Shown one piece after another: positions 1 through 8,683 of a stretch of 64,000 nt of DNA; positions within the stretch are counted from its first letter, which is position 1; the number at the start of each line of letters is the position of its first letter. Source of the DNA: Veillonella rodentium. Lineage in GTDB: Bacteria; Bacillota; Negativicutes; Veillonellales; Veillonellaceae. Location of the stretch: assembly GCF_900187285.1 (NCBI RefSeq), contig NZ_LT906470.1, forward strand, positions 619,501-683,500, given 5' to 3'. The translations under genes were made by a program, and so were the position numbers. The notes beneath the pieces are model-generated. The model saw only the letters and a program-made list of their open reading frames with translations, was not told the origin of the DNA and did not search any database.

Positions 1-2119
1 TATAGATGTACAAGGGCTCGTATCAGGACGCGGAACTGTTCGTGGATCAATGGATAATCCTCAACTTAATGCCTATGTGGAGTCGAATGCGTTGGCTCTT
101 AATGGGGAGGCGTTATCGGATATTCACGGTCAACTTTATGCGGACAAATCGGTTGTGAATTTGCAAAACTTTACTTTTGCGGAGACTACCGGCGGTCGTT
201 ATGTGGCGAGCGGAGGTATGCGCCTTGACGGTACTAAGTCCTTATTCGGAGCATTGAATGTAGAAAATGGCGGTGTTAATAATTTATTGACATTGTTAGA
301 TAAGAAAAATGAACATCTTGACGGAAAACTTAATGGCTCCGTTGAACTGGGTGGGACTTATGATAATCCGAGCGTTCATGTACAAGGTACGATTGACGAT
401 GTAAGTATTGATAAAACCGTCGTAGGTGATGCGTCAATTGATGCGAGTCTGGCAAACCGGAAGTTTGATGTTAAAACTCTTAAATTGCCTGTTAATGATG
501 GACTGATTGCGATGGGCGGCACTATGGATTTGGATGGAACCGCTAATATGCAGGTTGCCTTAAAAAATGTCGATATCAAACCATTTTTACCGTTGAGCGG
601 TAAGGACATCAATGCTACCGGTAATGTAACGGGTGTATTAAATATGACAGGGGAAACAAAAAATCCGAAGGTGGAATTGTCGGCTGCTATTGAAGACGGT
701 TCGTACAACGGTATAGCGATTGATCAGGGGTTTGCTCTTGCCACCATGCAGGATGGCGTTATTCAGATTCAGCGTATCCAGGGGACTAAAGGCGGCTATA
801 AGCTTGCGGCTTACGGGAAAATTCCGTTGGCTGCCCTTTATACATCCGGTCATCTAGCGGCGGATGATAAAAAGGCCATGGATGTGACGATTGATTTTAA
901 TGAAGCCGATATGGCGGTTATTCCTCTCGTTACAAAGAGTGTGAAAGAGGCTACCGGTGCCTTGAAGGGAACTGTACATATTACGGGTACCGCAGATCAG
1001 CCGGAAGCATATGGCGCCGTATCTGTACGTAATGGTTCGATGAAGTTAGCCGCAGTCAACAATGAGATTACAGATATCAATGGCGATTTAATTTTCTCCG
1101 GACAACAGGGCGATTTGCAAGCTCGAATCACCATGGGGAAGGGTTCTGCCGGTTTGGCGGCCAAGGTGAACTGGAACGGTCATAGCCTTACAAACTATCG
1201 GGCGGCGGTTCAATTGGACGGTCTCGATGTGCGCAGTGAATATGTAAAAGGACCTTTGAACGGGGAATTATATATTGCCGATAACGACGGTTTACCTACC
1301 TTGATGGGACATCTGGATTTGGAAAAGGTTCAATTTAAAATTCCTCTCTCCTTTGAGTCCAGCAGCAGTACTGATGATTTGGGCGTCGATGTTACTGTTC
1401 ATGCCGGTAAGGGTGTACGGCTTTATGACCGGACTCTGTATGATATGTTTATAACCGGCGATGTTCACTTCGGAGGTTCTTTATTGAATCCGATGGCGAG
1501 CGGTCAATTCGATGTGAAGTCGGGAACGTTTAAATATCTAAGTCATACCTTTAATATTACAAAAGGTAATGCACATTTCGTTGGCGGCTCTTATTTACCG
1601 ATGCTTCAATTGGAAGCTGAAACCAATGTAAGCAATTATAATATTATGCTCGGGGTGAAAGGGACTGTGGATCATATGGATCTTTCCTTAACATCTAACC
1701 CTGGCTTATCACAAAAACAAATTATTTCGATGCTTACATTTGGTCGTGGTGCGGACAGTAATAGCAGTACGCTTACGAATGATGATGTAAATGCGGTTGC
1801 TACAGCAGGATTACAGATGTTTGCGTTCGGTTATGTACAGGATGCATTGCAGAATACATTTGGACTAGACCGGATTAATATTACGACGGGTTCCATTGAT
1901 CCTGATGAACCGACGAATAAGGAGACTGCGGGTAATTATAATATTGAAATCGGTAAGTATGTATTGCCGAAGGTTATGTTGACCTACTCACAGGGCATCA
2001 ATAATAAACAAAATAAATATGGTATAGAGTATTCCGTTCGTCGGAATATCAAATTTACTGGATGGCGTACATCACAAGGTAATAATTATATAGGTGGACG
2101 CTGGACGAGAAGCTTCTAA
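1..2119 (+). CDS. tamB: TamB-like translocation and assembly module protein, 5' partial
   Basis: The reading frame is open from the first bases of the window, so the N-terminus lies outside; about 705 residues are visible. The sequence is a long run of beta-rich, Gly/Asp/Asn-rich repeats of the AsmA/TamB (DUF490) type, ending in the typical C-terminal domain that finishes with an aromatic residue (RSF). Family members are inner-membrane-anchored periplasmic proteins that form a hydrophobic groove and move lipids, or help insert proteins, at the outer membrane. The gene stands directly upstream of bamA, a common arrangement in Negativicutes. An inverted repeat follows the stop. The first in-frame ATG in view (position 50) is internal, not the start. 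Confidence 0.9.
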   Translation, partial: IDVQGLVSGRGTVRGSMDNPQLNAYVESNALALNGEALSDIHGQLYADKSVVNLQNFTFAETTGGRYVASGGMRLDGTKSLFGALNVENGGVNNLLTLLDKKNEHLDGKLNGSVELGGTYDNPSVHVQGTIDDVSIDKTVVGDASIDASLANRKFDVKTLKLPVNDGLIAMGGTMDLDGTANMQVALKNVDIKPFLPLSGKDINATGNVTGVLNMTGETKNPKVELSAAIEDGSYNGIAIDQGFALATMQDGVIQIQRIQGTKGGYKLAAYGKIPLAALYTSGHLAADDKKAMDVTIDFNEADMAVIPLVTKSVKEATGALKGTVHITGTADQPEAYGAVSVRNGSMKLAAVNNEITDINGDLIFSGQQGDLQARITMGKGSAGLAAKVNWNGHSLTNYRAAVQLDGLDVRSEYVKGPLNGELYIADNDGLPTLMGHLDLEKVQFKIPLSFESSSSTDDLGVDVTVHAGKGVRLYDRTLYDMFITGDVHFGGSLLNPMASGQFDVKSGTFKYLSHTFNITKGNAHFVGGSYLPMLQLEAETNVSNYNIMLGVKGTVDHMDLSLTSNPGLSQKQIISMLTFGRGADSNSSTLTNDDVNAVATAGLQMFAFGYVQDALQNTFGLDRINITTGSIDPDEPTNKETAGNYNIEIGKYVLPKVMLTYSQGINNKQNKYGIEYSVRRNIKFTGWRTSQGNNYIGGRWTRSF

Positions 2120-2125
2120 CCAGGT

Positions 2126-2170
2126 ATGACTACAATGTGCAAACCCTATAGATATGCATATTGTAGTCAT
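2126..2170 (+). terminator. Inverted repeat after tamB, possible terminator
   Basis: Arms ATGACTACAAT and ATTGTAGTCAT, extended by GTGCA/TGCAT, enclose a loop of about a dozen bases. The 3' side is AT-rich but lacks a real T run, so it may only slow polymerase or protect the tamB message. Confidence 0.45.
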
Positions 2171-2219
2171 ATTAATTTCATAAAATATGTTTATAGTAGT
2201 ACTCATTCCTGGCATTATA

Positions 2220-2265
2220 TGCTATAATAATAAAGATTTAATACTCTTTTAAATAAAGATTTAAT
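2220..2265 (+). promoter_or_regulatory. Extended -10 promoter and direct repeat upstream of bamA
   Basis: TG-C-TATAAT at 2220-2228 is an extended -10 element; no good -35 is visible. Just downstream, TAAAGATTTAAT occurs twice (2231-2242 and 2254-2265), 23 bases apart, close to two helical turns, which would suit a dimeric regulator. The bamA ribosome site AGGAGG lies just before the ATG. Promoter call is from sequence; operator role is inference. Confidence 0.5.
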
Positions 2266-2299
2266 TTTCTTTATAAGGGATGAATTCTAGGAGGAATTT

Positions 2300-4477
2300 A
2301 TGTTAAAACCAAAAGCCTACAAAAGTATGCTTGCAGCATCCGTGTTGACTGCTGTCGTGGGGACTGGCAGTGTTTTTGCTGCAGAGGTACAGGCAGGCTA
2401 TGTTCCTGATCTGAACAGCACTACCACGACCGGTGCGGCTACGAGAGCTGATGCAAGAATTACACAGGCTGTATTTAATTCAGGTGAAGCAGCGACTGGA
2501 ACGACTCAAGATGAAACTGATGCGGCTATTTTAGCAGCTCGTGGGGATACTACCGTATCCAGTGACGGAACCGTAGTACAAGGCTCTGACGGAACCGTGA
2601 CTGTTAATAATGCCGTTTTGAAAACAGATGACAAACAAGTAAAAATGGTATCGAAAACTACAGGTGGTACTGACCTTGATAAAGCCGCTGAAAACGGTCA
2701 AACTCAGGCTGTTACAACTGTAGAGGCTCAATATGTAACATCCGCTAATGCTGAAATTGTGAATCCTTATGTAGGTAAAACCATTACGGGCTTATCTATT
2801 TCCGGTGTTACAGCAGAACAGCAGACACAATTATTGCCTATTCTAAGTCAGAAAGTGGGCGATGCTGTATCTGTTGACGGCGTTTTTAAGGACGTTCAAA
2901 ATCTTGGTAATACAGGCTATTTTTCTGAAGTAAATCCTATATTCACTTCCGTTCCGGAAGGCGTTAAAGTTGATTACGCCGTAACGGTAAATCCTATTAC
3001 AAATGGTGTTGTATTTGAAGGTAATACCGTTTATTCGTCTGAAGTGTTGACGAAGTTTATGGATATTCAACCGGGCCAGGTACTCAACTCCGTCTACGTA
3101 GGTCAGAAGGTACAAGGCATCAATGCCGCTTATGCTCGTGACGGTTATATGTTGGCTCACGTTGACGGCATCCGTGTGGATGATCAGGGCATATTGCACA
3201 TTCATATCGTGGAAGGCATGGTTGAAGACATCATTCCTGCGGGTAATAAGAAGACCCGTAATAAGGTTATTACTCGTGAATTCATTCAAAAAACAGGTAA
3301 ACCGTTCAATAAATTCCTTGTACGTCGTTCCGTAGAACGCGTATATAATTTGGGTTTCTTCGATGATGTAAACGTTCGCATGTTGCCTGGTGAACAAGAT
3401 CCTAATAATGTTATCATCGAAATCGATGTACTGGAACATAAAACAGGTACGGTTACGCTAGGGGCCGGCTATTCCAAATCCGACGGTCTTGTAGGTATCG
3501 TTGAGTTCGGTGAAGATAACTTCCGTGGTACCGGTGATAAGTTCAAGGTACACTGGGAAATCGGCGGTAAGAAGAAATATAAAAACTACCAGATTTCCTA
3601 CTTGAAACCTTGGATTGACAGCAAGGGTACATCCCTTGGCTTCTCCTTCTTCAACCGTGAAGATGAGTACACTGACTACAATGAAGATGGTAACGAAGTA
3701 GCGGAATACAACAAGAAATCTCGTGGTTTCAATATTTCTTTCGGCCGTCAGACCGGCGAATATACACGTGATTACTTGACATTAGAATCTCGTAAGGATA
3801 CTTACAAATGGGATAGCGATGAAAGTTCCGGTTATCGTTATGACCGTGATGCCGGTGCAGGTCCTAACGGGGCTTGGAATAACGGTAATTACAACTTTGC
3901 ATCCGATAACTATGTGGCTAATAACTTCGGTCGTATTAACTCTGCTACATGGCAAAAGGTATATGACTCCCGTGATAATATTTATGAACCGACTCGCGGT
4001 CGTCGTATTTCCTATACTGCACAATGGGCAGGTCATGGTTTAGGCGGTGACTTTGATTTCTATAAATTTACGGCTGAAACTCGTATGTACAAAAAGTTAG
4101 GCGCTAAGAATGTATTGGCATTCCGTGCCCGTGCCGGATTTATTCAAGGTGATGCACCATATAGCCAATTGTTTACTTTGGGCGGTGCTGATTCCTTGCG
4201 CGGTTATGAAGATGATCAATTCCGCGGTAAGAAAATGTACAATGCTACATTGGAATTCCGATTCCCTATAGTTAAAAAGGTTAGCGGTGTATTGTTCGCC
4301 GATATCGGTGATGCATGGGATGCACCGAATGTTACTTGGTATAACAGTAAGAAGAACTTTAACTATGGCGTTGGTGCCGGTGTTCGCATTACAACTCCTA
4401 TCGGTCCTGTTAAACTTGACTACGGTGTTGGTAAGCATAAAAATAAATTCCATTTCAGCTTCGGTACACAATTCTAA
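2300..4477 (+). CDS. bamA: Outer-membrane protein assembly factor BamA (Omp85 family)
   Basis: 725 residues. A signal peptide (cleavage near VFA-AEV) is followed by about 120 low-complexity, Thr/Asp/Ala-rich residues, then what read as three POTRA domains (roughly 155-232, 233-307, 308-380) and a 16-strand-type barrel ending in Phe. The conserved barrel motif LRGY sits near residue 633. BamA folds and inserts beta-barrel proteins into the outer membrane, here probably including the OmpM proteins encoded 24 kb downstream. Three POTRAs instead of the five in E. coli, and the long linker before them, are notable. The start is set by AGGAGG seven bases before ATG. It heads the OmpH-LPS gene series. 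Confidence 0.95.
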   Translation: MLKPKAYKSMLAASVLTAVVGTGSVFAAEVQAGYVPDLNSTTTTGAATRADARITQAVFNSGEAATGTTQDETDAAILAARGDTTVSSDGTVVQGSDGTVTVNNAVLKTDDKQVKMVSKTTGGTDLDKAAENGQTQAVTTVEAQYVTSANAEIVNPYVGKTITGLSISGVTAEQQTQLLPILSQKVGDAVSVDGVFKDVQNLGNTGYFSEVNPIFTSVPEGVKVDYAVTVNPITNGVVFEGNTVYSSEVLTKFMDIQPGQVLNSVYVGQKVQGINAAYARDGYMLAHVDGIRVDDQGILHIHIVEGMVEDIIPAGNKKTRNKVITREFIQKTGKPFNKFLVRRSVERVYNLGFFDDVNVRMLPGEQDPNNVIIEIDVLEHKTGTVTLGAGYSKSDGLVGIVEFGEDNFRGTGDKFKVHWEIGGKKKYKNYQISYLKPWIDSKGTSLGFSFFNREDEYTDYNEDGNEVAEYNKKSRGFNISFGRQTGEYTRDYLTLESRKDTYKWDSDESSGYRYDRDAGAGPNGAWNNGNYNFASDNYVANNFGRINSATWQKVYDSRDNIYEPTRGRRISYTAQWAGHGLGGDFDFYKFTAETRMYKKLGAKNVLAFRARAGFIQGDAPYSQLFTLGGADSLRGYEDDQFRGKKMYNATLEFRFPIVKKVSGVLFADIGDAWDAPNVTWYNSKKNFNYGVGAGVRITTPIGPVKLDYGVGKHKNKFHFSFGTQF

Positions 4478-4493
4478 TATTGAAAATGTATAT

Positions 4494-4524
4494 GGTGAAA
4501 GTCTCTTTATAAGAGGCTTTCACC
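4494..4524 (+). terminator. Stable hairpin between bamA and ompH1
   Basis: GGTGAAAG and CTTTCACC, continued by CTCTT/AAGAG, form a strong stem with a short loop. There is no T tract, so partial termination or 3'-end protection of the bamA message is more likely than full termination. Confidence 0.5.
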
Positions 4525-4582
4525 AATATCTCTATATGGCATCCTTTGATGCGGTAATTAACAGAAATGAGGGCATTTCATT

Positions 4583-5071
4583 ATGATGCGAATGATGAAC
4601 AACAAGACGAATGTAAAAATATTTTCTATCGTCATTGCTGCTATTTTTATTATAGGTATCGGTGCGTTGGCATATACGCAAATGGCGTCGCCGACAAGTA
4701 ACGGCGGTTCCAGTACGGTAGGGGTTATCGATACGTCTCGCATGATGTCTCAGGATAATCCGATTTATGTCAATGCAGCTCAGGAGTTTATGAGCTATCA
4801 AAGTCAATTACAAAAAGACGCACAAGCTAAAATTGATGCAGCTCCGGATGATGCGTCAAAACAAAAAATTGCAGAAGAAATGCGTGAAAATTTAGCAAAG
4901 AAAGACCAGGAAATTGCGAAGTCCGTCCAAGATAAAGCAATGGAGGCTGCAAAAGCTGTAGGGGATGCTAAAGGCTTGAGCGTTGTTATGACTAAAGACA
5001 GTGTATTATATGGCGGTGTAGATATTACCGACCAGGTATTAAAAAAATTATCTTCAGAAGCAAAAAAATAA
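4583..5071 (+). CDS. Skp/OmpH-like periplasmic chaperone, membrane-anchored (copy 1)
   Basis: 162 residues. One N-terminal hydrophobic segment (about 10-30) with no clear cleavage site suggests an inner-membrane anchor with the rest in the periplasm. The body begins with the Skp-type strand VGVIDTSRMM, continues as a Gln/Lys/Ala-rich coiled coil and closes with a beta pair and the tail DITDQVLKKL. Skp proteins cage unfolded outer-membrane proteins on the way to BamA. First of three tandem relatives between bamA and lpxD; GAGGG upstream supports this ATG. Confidence 0.85.
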   Translation: MMRMMNNKTNVKIFSIVIAAIFIIGIGALAYTQMASPTSNGGSSTVGVIDTSRMMSQDNPIYVNAAQEFMSYQSQLQKDAQAKIDAAPDDASKQKIAEEMRENLAKKDQEIAKSVQDKAMEAAKAVGDAKGLSVVMTKDSVLYGGVDITDQVLKKLSSEAKK

Positions 5072-5099
5072 GCGGTAGTTCTATGTAGGGGAAACGACA

Positions 5100-6071
5100 A
5101 TGAACGGGAATAAACGATATATCGGGTTAATCATATTTCTCGTTGCTGCACTGGGGGCTATGGTTTGGTTTTACGGTTTTGTGACGAATCGGCAACATAA
5201 TTCCGATGGAATATCCATCGGTGTCGTACGCATGGATGATGTGCTGGAATTCAATCCGTCTTATGAAGATTACAAGCAAGCCAAGCAAGAATTGGATTTG
5301 CTTAATCGACAATATCAATTGGAGCAGACTGCTTTAAATGCCAAGTCGGACGCTCAAGAGGAACAATTGAAATCGTTAGCCTTAGATTCAACTTTGTCTG
5401 ATGCTCTTACGGTAGAACTGCAGACTCGTATTGCAACGAAAGAAAATGAACTTAATCAGCAACTGAATGCGAAACGCAATGAATTGACGCAGAAGTACTT
5501 ATCGGAGTTAAAGGTGAGTGCCAATGCATATGACCTTGAAATCGTTAATCTTCAGCTGGATTTGTATGTTTATGATGATCGCGTATATATAGATGATGCA
5601 CAACGACAACAGGCGATGGCTGAAAAGGCTAAAAAAGAGGAGCGCCTGAAAGAGTTACTGGCAAAACGCCAACCATCCAGTTCAGATGTGGATGCTATTA
5701 AAAATAAGGTTGAGGCGGAACTTGCACCATTACAAAAGAAAGGGCAGGAAGAGCTCAATCAATATGCGGCATCGTTACAACAAGAATTGGCTGCTAAGCG
5801 GGATGACATGATGCAACGACAGGCACAAGCGATTATTTCCAATAATAATTTACCTGTTGCACAGGATTGGAATGATACTTGGGCTAAAAAGCTGTCTGAT
5901 AAGGAAGCGGAAGTGAGTGCTCTTCATGAAGCGATATTGGAAGATGTGCGTATGCGTGTCGGCATTATTGCGGAGGAACAGCATTTAGATTTAGTTATTA
6001 TTGATGATGGTGGCAATATTAAAGGCCTGGATATTACGGATGCGGTAAAAGCATCTTATCGGGTTCAATAA
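5100..6071 (+). CDS. Skp/OmpH-like chaperone with extended coiled coil, membrane-anchored (copy 2)
   Basis: 323 residues, about twice the usual Skp length. One N-terminal membrane segment (about 8-27) is followed by the strand SIGVVRMDDVLEF and a very long helical part (about 50-270) rich in Gln, Lys, Glu and Ala. The end has the paired strand LDLVIIDD and the motif GLDITDAV, so the two halves of the Skp head domain flank an extended arm. It is probably a periplasmic chaperone with longer tentacles than classical Skp. Follows copy 1 by 28 bases, evidently in one transcript. Confidence 0.8.
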   Translation: MNGNKRYIGLIIFLVAALGAMVWFYGFVTNRQHNSDGISIGVVRMDDVLEFNPSYEDYKQAKQELDLLNRQYQLEQTALNAKSDAQEEQLKSLALDSTLSDALTVELQTRIATKENELNQQLNAKRNELTQKYLSELKVSANAYDLEIVNLQLDLYVYDDRVYIDDAQRQQAMAEKAKKEERLKELLAKRQPSSSDVDAIKNKVEAELAPLQKKGQEELNQYAASLQQELAAKRDDMMQRQAQAIISNNNLPVAQDWNDTWAKKLSDKEAEVSALHEAILEDVRMRVGIIAEEQHLDLVIIDDGGNIKGLDITDAVKASYRVQ

Positions 6072-6081
6072 GGAGTATATT

Positions 6082-6624
6082 ATGAATAAACGTATGAAAT
6101 CTTTGGTATTAGGTGTATCTTTAGTGGTGTCTATGGCCGTTATCGGCGGATGCGGATCTAATAATATCGGTTACGTGGATAGTGTGAAAGTTGCGAACAG
6201 CACTGAAAAAGGTATCACTATTACTAAAGAAATTAATGCTAAAAAAGCAGAATTGAATGCAAAAATTGCAGCTGCTGATGAAGCATCTAAACCTCAAGTA
6301 TATAAACAAGCGGAACAGGAATTGGCTACTTTCAGTACTGCAAAAGCCCAAGAATTCCGTCAATATCAGGATCAACAAATCAGTGAACTCGTAAAAGATA
6401 AAAAGCTTGACGTAATCATTGAGAAGGGTGCTGTTATTGGTGGCGGTACGGATGTAACCGATGATTTGATCAATAAAATGGGTAAGGCTACAGATGATCA
6501 AATCAAAGAGGCTGAAGCTGCAGCGCAAGCCGATGAACAACAGTCCAACCAACAAGATAATCAGCAAGATAATCAACAAGGAGCGGCGCAACCTGCCGAA
6601 GGTAGTGCAGAAGCTTCAGAATAA
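6082..6624 (+). CDS. Skp/OmpH-like lipoprotein (copy 3)
   Basis: 180 residues. The signal peptide ends in a lipobox, VIGGC, with Cys near residue 24, so the mature protein is probably lipid-anchored. The body keeps the Skp layout: strand NIGYVDSVKV, coiled coil, strand LDVIIEKGAVIGG and DVTDDLINKM. The C-terminal 40 residues are Gln/Asn/Glu-rich and repeat QQDN, probably disordered. Third of the tandem set, 10 bases after copy 2; a ribosome site AAGGAG precedes the ATG. Client specificity cannot be read from sequence. Confidence 0.85.
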   Translation: MNKRMKSLVLGVSLVVSMAVIGGCGSNNIGYVDSVKVANSTEKGITITKEINAKKAELNAKIAAADEASKPQVYKQAEQELATFSTAKAQEFRQYQDQQISELVKDKKLDVIIEKGAVIGGGTDVTDDLINKMGKATDDQIKEAEAAAQADEQQSNQQDNQQDNQQGAAQPAEGSAEASE

Positions 6625-6652
6625 TCTATTTTAAAAATAGGGGGAGATTACC

Positions 6653-7684
6653 TTGGAAAAAAACTTACAGGAACTTGCGAAATTAGTACAAGGTCGCGTT
6701 GTAGGTGATGATACGGTACGCATCACGGAAACACGTAGTTTTGAGCAAGCTGCAAAACAATCTATTACCTTTGCTGTCGGAGATTATGTGGAACATATCG
6801 GACTCTGTCAAGCCGGTGCGGTTATCGTAGAGTCTGAGATACCTGATGCGCCAATGTCACAGATTGTAGTCGATAATGCGAAGTCTGCCTTTGCACAGAT
6901 TCTGGAATTGTTTCATCCGCCTGTAGTGGTACCTCGTGAGGTGCATAGCACGGCGATTATAGGTAAGAATGTATCCATAGGTAAAAATGTCGCTATTGGA
7001 GCGTACTGTGTAATCAATGATAATGCCGTGATCGGTGATAATGTAACGATTCGACCATATGTGTATATCGGTCATAATGTACGAATCGGTGCGGACTCCG
7101 ACATTTATGCGGGTGCTATCGTACATGAAAATTGTATCCTCGGTCAGCGAGTTGTATTGCGTGCGAAGGCTGTAATCGGTGGTGAAGGTTTCGGCTTTGC
7201 TACTGAAAATGGCGTACATACTCACATTCCTCAAGTGGGAAATGTCATTTTAGAGGATGATGTGGAAGTCGGGTCCTGTTCGACAATCGATAATGCGACA
7301 ATGGGGTCTACTCTTGTACGACGTGGTACTAAAATTGATAATTTAGTACACTTGGGACATAATGTTGAAATCGGTGAGGACTGTTTTCTTATTGCTCAGG
7401 TCGGAATCGCAGGCAGTACCAAATGCGGTAACCATGTCATCTTTGCCGGACAGACAGGTTGTACGGGACATATTACCATTGGTGACAATGTACAATTTGC
7501 AGGAAAAACAGGTATTACCGGTAATGTACCGTCCGATTGCGTTATGGCAGGGTATCCTATGAGGCCGCACAAAGAATGGTTGAAATTAGCGGCTTATGAA
7601 AATCGCTTACCGGATATGGTAAAAACGGTAAAACAATTACAAAAGGAAATTGAAGCTTTGAAAGCGCAGCTTAAGGAGAGCTAA
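6653..7684 (+). CDS. lpxD: UDP-3-O-(3-hydroxyacyl)glucosamine N-acyltransferase LpxD
   Basis: 343 residues, usual family length. The N-terminal uridine-binding domain (about 1-100) is followed by a left-handed beta helix of hexapeptide repeats (I-G-x-N-V type, about 100-310) and a helical C-terminus. His236 in LGHN is the expected catalytic base. LpxD adds the N-linked hydroxyacyl chain in the third step of lipid A synthesis, in the cytosol. Start is TTG, supported by GGGGGAG eight bases upstream; no ATG fits. In the transcript with the OmpH genes and the acyltransferase that follows 6 bases later. Confidence 0.96.
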   Translation: MEKNLQELAKLVQGRVVGDDTVRITETRSFEQAAKQSITFAVGDYVEHIGLCQAGAVIVESEIPDAPMSQIVVDNAKSAFAQILELFHPPVVVPREVHSTAIIGKNVSIGKNVAIGAYCVINDNAVIGDNVTIRPYVYIGHNVRIGADSDIYAGAIVHENCILGQRVVLRAKAVIGGEGFGFATENGVHTHIPQVGNVILEDDVEVGSCSTIDNATMGSTLVRRGTKIDNLVHLGHNVEIGEDCFLIAQVGIAGSTKCGNHVIFAGQTGCTGHITIGDNVQFAGKTGITGNVPSDCVMAGYPMRPHKEWLKLAAYENRLPDMVKTVKQLQKEIEALKAQLKES

Positions 7685-7690
7685 TAATCC

Positions 7691-8593
7691 ATGTATAGGT
7701 TTATGAAAATCTTTAGTGCCTTTATTTGTATGTTGCCGAAAGGTTTACAATATGCGATTGGCGCGTTGCTTGGTGAAATTGCGTGGCTGGTTGTGCCGCC
7801 TAAACGTAAGCGATTAGCTATCGGTCAGATTATGTTCTGTCATATTACAGATGATCCGAAGGAAGCACGTCGTATTGCAAAGGCGAGTACAACTCGATTC
7901 GGACGTATGATTATCGATGTATTGCGTTATCCTGAAATCAAGGATGGTGCTTATAAAGATATGGTCGAGTTTATCAATCGTGAATACTTGGATGATGCTC
8001 TTGAAAATGGTCGCGGTGCAATTTTGGCTGCTGTTCATAGCGGTAACTGGGAATTATTAGGTGGTGTGCTCGCATCTGAAGGCTATCCCCTGATTTCCGT
8101 AGCTATGAAACAGAATGGTGATTCCGATCGGTTTATTAATGAATATCGACGTATTATGCATCAGCATGTTACGTATAAAACCGGTGTGCGCGAAATGATA
8201 ACAGAACTGAAAAAGGGTGCTTTCCTAGGGTTGATTATGGATCAGGATCCCGGTGATGATGGTGTATTGGTACCGTTTTTCGGATACGAAACCTTAACCG
8301 CCGCTGGCCCTGCCGTATTAGCTCGCATGCAGGATGTTCCTATCATTTTTGTTACCATTCATTACAATCCATATTCTAGAAAACATGAAATTGAAGTACA
8401 TCCGCCGATGTATGTAGAGCGTACGGATGACAAAAAACGTGATATTTCTGTTACGACAACGCGTTTAAATGAGTTTATTGAAGATTATATTCGCCGGTAT
8501 CCGGAGGATTGGTTCTGGTTGCATAATCGCTGGAAATGGACTCGTCGTTATTATGGTGAGCAGATTGAAACGCCACCGGATGTCTTTCGATAA
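7691..8593 (+). CDS. Lipid A late acyltransferase, LpxL/HtrB family (copy 1)
   Basis: 300 residues. The acyltransferase signature H-S-G-N-W-E has its His at residue 116, matching the HX4(D/E) catalytic pair, and the RYPEDWFWLHNRWK block near the end is typical of LpxL/LpxM proteins. These enzymes place secondary acyl chains on Kdo-lipid A at the inner membrane. A second member lies at 20234, so two acylation steps are likely divided between them; which is which cannot be told. Lies between lpxD and the promoter before lpxC. Confidence 0.9.
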   Translation: MYRFMKIFSAFICMLPKGLQYAIGALLGEIAWLVVPPKRKRLAIGQIMFCHITDDPKEARRIAKASTTRFGRMIIDVLRYPEIKDGAYKDMVEFINREYLDDALENGRGAILAAVHSGNWELLGGVLASEGYPLISVAMKQNGDSDRFINEYRRIMHQHVTYKTGVREMITELKKGAFLGLIMDQDPGDDGVLVPFFGYETLTAAGPAVLARMQDVPIIFVTIHYNPYSRKHEIEVHPPMYVERTDDKKRDISVTTTRLNEFIEDYIRRYPEDWFWLHNRWKWTRRYYGEQIETPPDVFR

Positions 8594-8605
8594 ATAGTCA
8601 ATTTC

Positions 8606-8634
8606 TTGTATCGCCTATGCAAATAGGGTATAAT
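8606..8634 (+). promoter_or_regulatory. Sigma-70-type promoter before lpxC
   Basis: TTGTAT and TATAAT are separated by exactly 17 bases in the gap between the acyltransferase and lpxC. Suggests lpxC, the committed step of lipid A synthesis, can be transcribed separately from the upstream bamA-lpxD group. Confidence 0.7.
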
Positions 8635-8683
8635 ACAAATTGGTGTATAGTAAATATAAATCAGAGTATGAAAGGACATTCTT

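Noticed and set aside
50-2119. tamB starting at ATG 50
   Set aside because: The frame is open upstream to the window edge and residue 1 there has no signal or anchor; the gene is cut by the window.
2843-3439. 198-codon minus-strand frame inside bamA
   Set aside because: Wholly inside a clear gene, no ribosome site, no family resemblance.
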